From the NCBI GenBank assembly GCA_900754175.1, contig CAAEBS010000001.1:1-8269 (forward strand): a stretch of DNA of 8,269 nt, in the 5' to 3' direction. Under the pieces are notes generated by a model. It searched no databases. It was not told the DNA's origin and saw only the letters and a program-made list of their open reading frames with translations. The position numbers and the translations under genes are program-made. Of the stretch, positions 1 to 4,616 are shown piece after piece (within the stretch, counting starts at the first letter, position 1; each line of letters begins with the position of its first letter). The DNA is from Clostridia bacterium (GTDB lineage Bacteria; Bacillota; Clostridia; Oscillospirales; CAG-272).

Positions 1-732
1 GAAAAGCCCCTGATGCGGCGTGCTCTGACCCGGGCGGGCGGATTTGTGGCAATGCTCGGATTTCCGACGGTTTACGGAGGAGACTCCGGGGTAGCGGTCT
101 GCTTCGGTGAAAACGCCCGCACGCTTGTCGGTAAGCCGTTGCCGGAGCGCCTGATCCTTGACACGCCGGCGGCGCTGATCCTGCGGGATGCCGGGGTGGA
201 CGTCGGTCTGGTCGGAGCGGAAAGAATACCGGCGCCGCCGATGATGCGGCACGGGGCGGAGGAAGCCGCAACCGGCGCCCTGCCGTATGCGTATGCCCTG
301 CGTGTGGCGGAGGGGGCACGCACGATCACTTCCTTTTACGATGACCGGTGGGGCACTTCTTCGCCTGCGGTGTACGGGTACCGCACGGGGGAGACCGCTT
401 TTCTGGTGTATGCGTTTGACGGCTATGCGGGCGATCCACGGTCGCCGTTTTCGCTCTCCTATTTCCGTGCGGAGGAAATTTTGGAGTTCGTGGGGTACAG
501 ATTCCCTTTGATACGGCGGGAGCCGGGCGTGTACCAGATCTGCGGGCAGGGGGAGAGCGGGGAAAAAATCTCTTTGTTCATGAACCTGTCCACCGATACG
601 CTGTTTGATTTTACGATCTGTCATGCAGGGGAGGGGACGGTCGTTGGCGCCGGGGCGGAGGTCTGCGGGGATGTGATAAAGGTCTCTGATGAGATTCCGC
701 CGTACCAAGGCTTTTTGCTTTCCTGGCGATGA
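1..732 (+). CDS. C-terminal part of a large uncharacterised, possibly glycoside-hydrolase-like protein (5' truncated)
   Basis: The frame is open from base 1, and the Met codon at 13 is preceded in frame by Glu-Lys-Pro-Leu, so this is the tail of a longer gene and not a 239-residue protein. It ends at a TGA at 730-732. About 243 residues are visible. There is no signal peptide or membrane segment in this part. A stretch near residues 45-70 of the visible part (PERLILDTPAALILRDAGV) resembles a pattern I associate with accessory domains of large GH42-like or other putative glycoside hydrolases, where a 'LLD.xAA..L...G' segment precedes a beta-rich C-terminus. The remainder is rich in aromatic and beta-forming residues and ends in 'PPYQGFLLSW', typical of a terminal beta-sandwich. 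The true GH42 gene later in the window makes a carbohydrate role plausible, but the two are far apart and separately transcribed. The family assignment is a weak inference; the coding call is firm. Confidence 0.75.
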   Translation, partial: EKPLMRRALTRAGGFVAMLGFPTVYGGDSGVAVCFGENARTLVGKPLPERLILDTPAALILRDAGVDVGLVGAERIPAPPMMRHGAEEAATGALPYAYALRVAEGARTITSFYDDRWGTSSPAVYGYRTGETAFLVYAFDGYAGDPRSPFSLSYFRAEEILEFVGYRFPLIRREPGVYQICGQGESGEKISLFMNLSTDTLFDFTICHAGEGTVVGAGAEVCGDVIKVSDEIPPYQGFLLSWR

Positions 733-738
733 ATGTCA

Positions 739-768
739 GCGGGGCTGTAAGGGAATTTACGGCCCCGC
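739..768 (+). terminator. Strong hairpin after the first gene, possible terminator without a T-tract
   Basis: Bases 739-750 pair with 757-768 over 12 base pairs, with one G-U wobble and a 6-base loop. The stem starts 6 bases after the stop codon. It is followed by CTGAAAATACCC and not by a run of T, so it is not a canonical intrinsic terminator. It may protect the 3' end, or act together with the weaker T-tailed hairpin at 805-828. Confidence 0.5.
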
Positions 769-804
769 CTGAAAATACCCGTTTGCGGGGATGTCTTATA
801 TAGG

Positions 805-828
805 AAAACGCTTGACAGGCGTTTTTTT
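805..828 (+). terminator. Small T-tailed inverted repeat overlapping the next promoter
   Basis: AAAACGC (805-811) and GCGTTTT (819-825) form a 7-bp perfect stem with a 7-base loop, and the T-run continues to 828. This has the form of a weak intrinsic terminator for read-through from the upstream gene. Its loop contains the TTGACA -35 box (812-817) of the regulator promoter. It could equally be a dyad recognised by a protein, or arise only because a -35 box happens to be flanked by complementary bases. Confidence 0.45.
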
Positions 829-840
829 ATATGCTATAAT
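812..840 (+). promoter_or_regulatory. Consensus sigma-A promoter of the regulator/surface-protein unit
   Basis: TTGACA at 812-817 and TATAAT at 835-840 are separated by exactly 17 bases, and TG at 832-833 followed by C gives an extended -10. Both hexamers match consensus perfectly, so intrinsic strength should be high. That suits a promoter held down by a repressor. Transcription is predicted to start near 846-848, about 30 bases before the regulator's ATG. Confidence 0.85.
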
Positions 841-844
841 ATAA

Positions 845-856
845 CTGAACGTTCGG
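845..856 (+). promoter_or_regulatory. Palindromic candidate operator at the transcription start
   Basis: The perfect 8-base palindrome GAACGTTC (847-854) sits 6 bases after the -10 box, on the predicted transcription start. The outer bases C845 and G856 also match. Short GAAC/GTTC-type palindromes are usual TetR-family half-site arrangements, and the gene directly downstream encodes such a regulator, so autorepression by steric blocking is the simplest reading. Binding is inferred from position and symmetry only. Confidence 0.6.
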
Positions 857-876
857 AGAATGAAAAGAGGCATATT

Positions 877-1461
877 ATGAGAACAAGAAATGAAATTGCT
901 TACAGCGAAAAAAAGGCGCAGATCATGAAGGCGTGCTTCAACTGCTACGCCGAAAACGGACTGCACGGAACCGGCATTGCGGCGCTTGCCGAAGCGGCGG
1001 GCGTTTCCAAGGCGGCGCTTTACACTTACTTTACAGACATTGACGATCTGATCCTCAGCTCCACCGAGTACTGTATGTCGTGCGTGGAGGATGAGTTTAT
1101 GGAGCGGGCGCCGACAGACCCGAGGGACGTAAAGCGGTTTATCGAGGAGATCCCGTACTGGACGGCGAAGGAGCACGGGAAAAAGTACCGCCTGATGTAC
1201 CAGGTGTACACCCACCCGAAATATATCGAGCACGGAAAGAAATTTTTTGAGGGGGTCAACGAGCGGTATACCGAGTATGCCAGGCGGCTGGAGCCAAAGC
1301 TGGGAATCCCGTATACCGTAATCACGCCGCTGATCTTCGTTTTTGTCCGGGCGTGCGTTCACTATGCACTGTTTGAGGATGAATATTATCTGAAAACACA
1401 GATGGAGGTCCTGAAGCAGGGAGTAAATCTGTTCGTGGAGAAATACAGAAATAACAGATAA
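877..1461 (+). CDS. TetR/AcrR-family transcriptional regulator
   Basis: This 194-residue protein has the normal length and layout of a TetR-family repressor: an N-terminal three-helix DNA-binding domain (about residues 8-55) and a helical ligand-binding/dimerisation domain (about 60-190). The helix-turn-helix is clear at about 33-52, with the family signature 'AEAAGVSKAALYTYF'. The C-terminal domain is rich in Tyr, Phe and Met, as expected for a hydrophobic ligand pocket, but the ligand cannot be read from it. The start is supported by an AAGAGG ribosome site (865-870) 6 bases ahead. It is the first gene after a consensus promoter with a palindrome at the start point, and its stop codon is only 14 bases from the next ATG, so it is very probably cotranscribed with the two surface-protein genes and controls them together with itself. 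The family call is secure; the regulon is inferred. Confidence 0.93.
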   Translation: MRTRNEIAYSEKKAQIMKACFNCYAENGLHGTGIAALAEAAGVSKAALYTYFTDIDDLILSSTEYCMSCVEDEFMERAPTDPRDVKRFIEEIPYWTAKEHGKKYRLMYQVYTHPKYIEHGKKFFEGVNERYTEYARRLEPKLGIPYTVITPLIFVFVRACVHYALFEDEYYLKTQMEVLKQGVNLFVEKYRNNR

Positions 1462-1498
1462 CCGGGGAGGTACATATGCAAAAAAGGATATTCGGCGT
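1453..1498 (+). repeat. Leader/start repeat, copy 1 (pairs with 2900-2946)
   Basis: From AACAGATAAC through the ribosome site and ATG to TTCGGCGT, this stretch matches 2900-2946 closely, with small gaps in the ribosome-site region. Copy 1 contains the last codons and stop of the regulator gene. The pair marks the left ends of two duplicated gene units. Confidence 0.65.
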
Positions 1499-2861
1499 TC
1501 TGATCGCCCTTTGCATGATGTTCTGCCTGTTTCCGGTGACGGTGCAGGCGGCGGAGATCTCGTACGTGAGCACGGAAGCCGAGCTGACTCAGGCGGTTGC
1601 GTACTACAAAAGAGAAGTCATCCTGAAAAATGACATTTACCTCACCTCTCCGCTGACAATCAGCCATGAGACCACCCTCGATCTGAACGGCAAGACCCTG
1701 GGGGTGACGACAAGCGACGGACAGAAGGTCATCGATGTTCCGCCAGGCGGTGTGCTGACCCTGAAAGACGGCAGTGCACTCGGTAGCGGCAAGATCGACG
1801 GAGGCGGGCACAGCCGGGGCGTGTATGTCGATTCCGGCACTTTTATCATGGACAGCGGCGTGATCACGAACTGCTTTTTTTCAACTAATGGCGGCGGTGT
1901 GTATGTCGATTTCGGCACCTTTACCATGAACGGCGGAAAGATCTTCGGCTGTGCGTCGGAAAATGGCGGCGGTGGGGTTTACACGACTCCCACGACCAAT
2001 ACCGTATTTACCATGAACGGCGGGGAAATCTACGATTGCGGCAATGCGACCTCCTCCTGTGTGGAGTCCAATGCGACAATGAAAGCCAACGGCGGCACGA
2101 TCACAAACAGTGTTGGTTTTGCCATGGACAACGGTGATGCCGTTACCACCGACAGCGGTTGCCCCGGAACCGCATTCAAAGGAGCGGTTTATAGCTGGGG
2201 TCCCCTTGGCGGCGGCATCTATTACGGAGAGATTACGTACAAATGGGATAAAAACGTCTCCGGCATAATGGTAACCTTTGACGACGAAAACGGTACTTAT
2301 GCCAGAGCCATTATTCCTGCAGGCGAGAAAGTTACCAAACCCGTGTCTCCTGTTAAAGACGAACTGCTCTTTACGGGCTGGTTTACTGCCGACGGAAACA
2401 AATTTGATTTCAATACTGCGATTGCGGAAGATATCACATTGACCGCAGGTTGGTTTGACCCGGTTGCGGAGCGCAAAGGCGAAAAGGGCGACACCGGTAT
2501 AACGCCGGAGCTTCGCATCAATGCCGAAACCAATGAATGGGAGGTTTCCTATGACCGGGGTGCAACCTGGACGTCCCTCGGTGTGAAAGCCGTTGGCGCC
2601 GCCGGAGCGACCGGAGCCACAGGTGCTACCGGAGCCGCCGGACAGGACGGCAAGGACGGTGTGAACGGAACCGACGGAAAAGACGGTATTGACGGAAAAG
2701 ACGGCAGGAACGGAATGGATGGAGCAAACGGCAAGGACAACACGGGCACACCGTGGCTGAAGCCGGTGGCGGTTACGGCAATGTCGGTGGCAGGCGTTTC
2801 GCTGATAGGGCTTGGCGGCTGGATCTTATTCCTTACCTTCAGGCGCAAACGTATTTTATAA
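1476..2861 (+). CDS. Secreted, membrane-anchored surface protein: beta-helix repeats, InlB-type repeat, collagen-like tract
   Basis: This 461-residue protein begins after a GGGGAGG ribosome site (1464-1470) with 5-base spacing. Residues 1-25 form a signal peptide (MQKR, hydrophobic core, V-Q-A before the likely cleavage). Residues about 30-225 look like a right-handed parallel beta-helix, with repeated 'GVYVD.GTF.M..G.I..C' coils starting at residues 115, 141 and 167. Residues about 264-327 form an InlB-B/Listeria-Bacteroides type repeat ending 'EDITLTAGWF'. A short GEKGDTG leads to a 30-residue module (343-372) with 'EWEVSYDRGATWTSLG'. Residues 374-421 are 16 uninterrupted Gly-X-Y triplets without proline. 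Residues about 431-455 are a transmembrane segment followed by RRKRIL. There is no LPXTG-like motif before the anchor, so membrane retention is more likely than sortase attachment. Adhesion or matrix/host contact is a reasonable guess from the architecture; no enzymatic residues are evident. Confidence 0.88.
   Translation: MQKRIFGVLIALCMMFCLFPVTVQAAEISYVSTEAELTQAVAYYKREVILKNDIYLTSPLTISHETTLDLNGKTLGVTTSDGQKVIDVPPGGVLTLKDGSALGSGKIDGGGHSRGVYVDSGTFIMDSGVITNCFFSTNGGGVYVDFGTFTMNGGKIFGCASENGGGGVYTTPTTNTVFTMNGGEIYDCGNATSSCVESNATMKANGGTITNSVGFAMDNGDAVTTDSGCPGTAFKGAVYSWGPLGGGIYYGEITYKWDKNVSGIMVTFDDENGTYARAIIPAGEKVTKPVSPVKDELLFTGWFTADGNKFDFNTAIAEDITLTAGWFDPVAERKGEKGDTGITPELRINAETNEWEVSYDRGATWTSLGVKAVGAAGATGATGATGAAGQDGKDGVNGTDGKDGIDGKDGRNGMDGANGKDNTGTPWLKPVAVTAMSVAGVSLIGLGGWILFLTFRRKRIL
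1818..2051 (+). repeat. Three tandem 26-codon beta-helix coil repeats inside the first surface protein
   Basis: The coils begin at Gly115, Gly141 and Gly167, a constant 26-residue (78-base) period. The first two are also similar at DNA level (GTGTATGTCGATT.CGGCAC). The third has about three extra residues before its 'FTMNGGEI' segment. A degenerate fourth coil follows ('ATMKANGGTITNS'). Confidence 0.7.
2502..2591 (+). repeat. 30-codon Trp/Tyr-rich module, copy 1 (pairs with 4055-4144)
   Basis: This encodes residues 343-372 of the first surface protein. It matches residues 378-407 of the second with the shared core 'LRIN..TNEW..SYD.GA.WTSLGVKA'. In both proteins it lies immediately before the collagen-like tract. 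I associate such 'EW.(V/I)SYD.G..W..LG' modules with collagen-like proteins of Firmicutes and Bacteroidetes; their function is unknown to me. Confidence 0.85.
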
Positions 2862-2875
2862 GGTACCGGAAAAGC
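2736..2875 (+). repeat. Anchor-coding and 3' flank repeat, copy 1 (pairs with 4298-4436)
   Basis: The last 126 coding bases (Asp421 to the stop, covering the transmembrane anchor) align codon for codon with 4298-4423, with about 16 mismatches by my count, mostly at third positions. CCGGAAAAGC also recurs just past both stop codons (2866-2875 and 4427-4436), so the similarity runs into non-coding DNA. Confidence 0.85.
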
Positions 2876-2899
2876 AATGGGCTTGACGGAGAGAAGAAA

Positions 2900-2946
2900 A
2901 ACAGATAACGGAGGATAGTACACATGAAAAAAAGAGTATTCGGCAT
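2900..2946 (+). repeat. Leader/start repeat, copy 2 (pairs with 1453-1498)
   Basis: AACAGATAACGGAGG through the ATG to TTCGGCAT repeats the leader of the previous gene. The ribosome site GGAGGA (2910-2915) lies 8 bases before the ATG at 2924. No convincing promoter was found in the 62-base gap 2862-2923 (a TTGACG at 2883 has no suitable -10 partner), so expression probably comes from the promoter at 812-840. Confidence 0.6.
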
Positions 2947-4423
2947 CCTGGCTTCCCTGGTGGCGATTCTGCTGTCGGTTTCGGCACTGGTATCGGTGTT
3001 TTCGATTCCGGCGTCTGCCGCAGACGGAGAGGGGAGCTCTGTCCGCTTTGGCTCGTCGTGGATGACCGGCGGGTCTGTGAACGGTGTTTATTTCGGCACG
3101 TATTCCCAGAGCAGCGACGGCAACGGCGGGTATAATAAGGAGCCTGTTTTATGGCGTGTGTTGTCGAACGACGGGGAAAAGTTTTTCCTTCAGTCGGACA
3201 GAATCATCTGTGGCGAGGTGTTTTCTACGGTGGCGGATGCCAGGTGGGATGCCTGCACGCTACGCAGCTTTCTGAACGGGAATTTCCTGAACGACGCTTT
3301 TTCGGAGGCGGAGCGGAATTATATTCTGACTACGGCTTTACAGACGGACGGCACAAACGACACGCAGGATAAGCTCTTCTGCCTGTCGCTCGCCGAGGCT
3401 GACAATTCTGCCTGCTTCCCCCAGGGCAACGCCTCCCGAACCAAAACGATGACCGACTATGTGTCATCTTTGGGAGTGATTAACAATTGGTGGTATTTGC
3501 GTGTTCCAACTGGGTCGTACAATTATGTGAAATATGTAGATAGCAGAGGTGGTTTGTATAGTGGCTCCGTAAAGATGAATGTAGTGGAAACGAGCGGAGT
3601 GGCGCCTGCTTTCAATATGAGTGTGTCACAGGTCCTCTATATGTCCGCCGAATCATGGACGACCGGGAACGGTCTGAACGCCGTGCCGTCTTACAGCGGA
3701 AACAATTGGAGCATGACCATGCGTGACAACAGCCGGAGCGGCTTTACGGCAAGCGTCGTTTCCGATGTGAAGATCACCGAAGCGGGCAAAGAACTGAAAA
3801 TCCGCTATTCCGGCGCACGGAGCGGCGAAAACGAGTACGTTTCCGCTATGCTGTTGAAGAATGGCAAAGTAATTTACTACGGGCATATTGCGCAGGACAG
3901 CACCGAGGGCGAAGCGACTCTGACGGTTCCGCAGGAGCTTGCGGCGGGCGGCTATTCCCTGAGAGTATTCAGCGAGCAGGACAACGGAGCGAAAGCCACC
4001 AATTATGCAAGCGAGTTTCAGGAATTCAATTTCGCTGTCAGAGATCCCGCCGCCAATCCGAAACTCCGTATCAACGAAACGACCAACGAATGGGAGATTT
4101 CTTATGACGACGGCGCAAGCTGGACCTCCCTCGGCGTAAAAGCGACCGGAACCGACGGAAAAGACGGGAGCGACGGTATGAACGGCGTCAACGGAAAAGA
4201 CGGAGCCGACGGCAGAAATGGACTTGACGGAAAAGACGGCGTCAACGGAGTAAACGGCAAGGACGGAGCCGACGGCAAAAATGGACTTGACGGAAAGGAC
4301 AATATGGGCACGCCGTGGCTGAAGCCGGTGGCGGTCACGGCAATATCGTTGGCGGGCGTTTCGCTGATAGGGCTTGGCGGCTGGATTCTGTTCCTCGTCT
4401 TCAAGCGCAAGAGTATTTTATAA
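2924..4423 (+). CDS. Secreted, membrane-anchored surface protein: DUF6273-like domain, beta-sandwich, collagen-like tract
   Basis: This 499-residue protein has a signal peptide (residues 1-32, MKKR then a long hydrophobic core, likely cleavage after A-S-A). Residues about 50-240 resemble a DUF6273/C-type-lectin-like domain: 'PVLWRVLSNDGEKFFLQSDRI' (74-94), 'TLRSFLNGNFLNDAFSEAE' (112-130), a 'WWYLR' strand (189-193) and a 'VAPAFNM' strand (226-232), matching the 'WWLRSPG ... VRPALNL' pattern of that family. Residues about 260-373 look like a beta-sandwich with 'RYSGARSGENEYVSAMLL'. Then come the shared 30-residue module (378-407), 17 proline-free Gly-X-Y triplets (409-459), a transmembrane segment (about 468-492) and KRKSIL. 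No LPXTG-type motif is present. The gene follows its paralogue by 62 bases and is closed by a terminator. A binding or adhesin role is inferred from domain types. The stretch 3482-3619 is markedly AT-rich for this neighbourhood. Confidence 0.88.
   Translation: MKKRVFGILASLVAILLSVSALVSVFSIPASAADGEGSSVRFGSSWMTGGSVNGVYFGTYSQSSDGNGGYNKEPVLWRVLSNDGEKFFLQSDRIICGEVFSTVADARWDACTLRSFLNGNFLNDAFSEAERNYILTTALQTDGTNDTQDKLFCLSLAEADNSACFPQGNASRTKTMTDYVSSLGVINNWWYLRVPTGSYNYVKYVDSRGGLYSGSVKMNVVETSGVAPAFNMSVSQVLYMSAESWTTGNGLNAVPSYSGNNWSMTMRDNSRSGFTASVVSDVKITEAGKELKIRYSGARSGENEYVSAMLLKNGKVIYYGHIAQDSTEGEATLTVPQELAAGGYSLRVFSEQDNGAKATNYASEFQEFNFAVRDPAANPKLRINETTNEWEISYDDGASWTSLGVKATGTDGKDGSDGMNGVNGKDGADGRNGLDGKDGVNGVNGKDGADGKNGLDGKDNMGTPWLKPVAVTAISLAGVSLIGLGGWILFLVFKRKSIL
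3482..3619 (+). other. AT-rich segment of the DUF6273-like domain, candidate hypervariable region
   Basis: Residues 187-232, from 'NNWWYLR' to 'VAPAFNM', occupy the place where related lectin-fold proteins carry a variable region. By hand count 3481-3600 is about 42% GC, clearly below the flanking coding DNA. The framework strands are recognisable while the residues between them (Y, N, S, G, D, K) look unconstrained. Whether this segment is actually diversified cannot be judged from one sequence. Confidence 0.35.
4055..4144 (+). repeat. 30-codon Trp/Tyr-rich module, copy 2 (pairs with 2502-2591)
   Basis: This encodes residues 378-407 of the second surface protein, with the core 'NEWEISYDDGASWTSLG'. 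It is clearly homologous to copy 1 at protein level but more diverged at DNA level than the anchor-coding repeat. Confidence 0.85.
4184..4300 (+). repeat. 54-base direct repeat inside the collagen-like tract
   Basis: Units 4184-4237 and 4247-4300 are separated by 9 bases (GGCGTCAAC). They differ at 6 positions by my count, and the proteins differ only by Arg versus Lys (six triplets: GVN GKD GAD G[R/K]N GLD GKD). This is an in-frame expansion of the Gly-X-Y tract, the sort of repeat that can change length by slippage or recombination. Confidence 0.85.
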
Positions 4424-4436
4424 ATGCCGGAAAAGC
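4298..4436 (+). repeat. Anchor-coding and 3' flank repeat, copy 2 (pairs with 2736-2875)
   Basis: This copy encodes the C-terminal anchor of the second surface protein and CCGGAAAAGC just past its stop. The flank itself can form a small hairpin (CCGGA 4427-4431 with TCCGG 4437-4441). Confidence 0.85.
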
Positions 4437-4458
4437 TCCGGAGAACAGATCCGTAATG

Positions 4459-4502
4459 GGCGGGTCGGGCGCTGAAAAACAAGGCGCCTGACCTGCCTTT
4501 TT
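4459..4502 (+). terminator. Intrinsic terminator of the regulator/surface-protein unit
   Basis: Bases 4459-4472 pair with 4484-4497 over 14 base pairs (two G-U wobbles), with an 11-base A-rich loop, followed directly by five T (4498-4502). It begins 36 bases after the stop codon. This is the strongest terminator in the window and closes the three-gene unit. Confidence 0.9.
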
Positions 4503-4532
4503 GCGATATTTGTAAAATTATCTGCCGGACGC

Positions 4533-4561
4533 TTGCAAAGCGGGGGGTTATCTGCTATAAT
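4533..4561 (+). promoter_or_regulatory. Promoter of the amidohydrolase gene
   Basis: TTGCAA (4533-4538) and TATAAT (4556-4561) have 17-base spacing, with an extended TGC before the -10. A 5-3-5 dyad CGCTT-GCA-AAGCG (4530-4542) covers the -35 box and could be an operator. Transcription should start near 4567-4569. Confidence 0.8.
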
Positions 4562-4600
4562 ATCCTTAAAGGAGCCTTGGGCGCCAATGAAAACAGATCC

Positions 4601-4608
4601 GGGAGGAG
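4601..4608 (+). promoter_or_regulatory. Ribosome binding site that fixes the amidohydrolase start
   Basis: GGGAGGAG lies 8 bases before the ATG at 4617. An upstream in-frame ATG at 4587 has only AAGGAG at 4568-4573, with about 13-base spacing. The TTG at 4533 is the -35 box itself and cannot be a start on this transcript. Confidence 0.8.
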
Positions 4609-4616
4609 CGGACGAT

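Noticed and set aside
13..15. The ATG at 13 as a genuine start of the first gene
   Set aside because: The frame is open upstream to the window edge, there is no ribosome site, and the protein opens in mid-domain.
778..789. CCCG-TTTG-CGGG mini-hairpin between the first gene and the regulator promoter
   Set aside because: A 4-bp stem with no T-tract is too small to call in GC-rich DNA.
1875..1881. A run of seven T in the first surface gene as a phase-variation switch
   Set aside because: Seven bases is short for slippage-based switching, the frame is intact, and the run encodes ordinary Phe-Phe within a beta-helix coil.
2883..2918. A separate promoter for the second surface gene
   Set aside because: TTGACG at 2883-2888 has no -10-like hexamer at 16-19 bases; GATAGT is 24 bases away.
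4533..4616. Extension of the amidohydrolase to a TTG at 4533 or ATG at 4587
   Set aside because: The TTG is the -35 box of the gene's own promoter and lies upstream of the transcription start. The ATG at 4587 has a poorly spaced ribosome site, while 4617 has an ideal one and matches where such enzymes begin.
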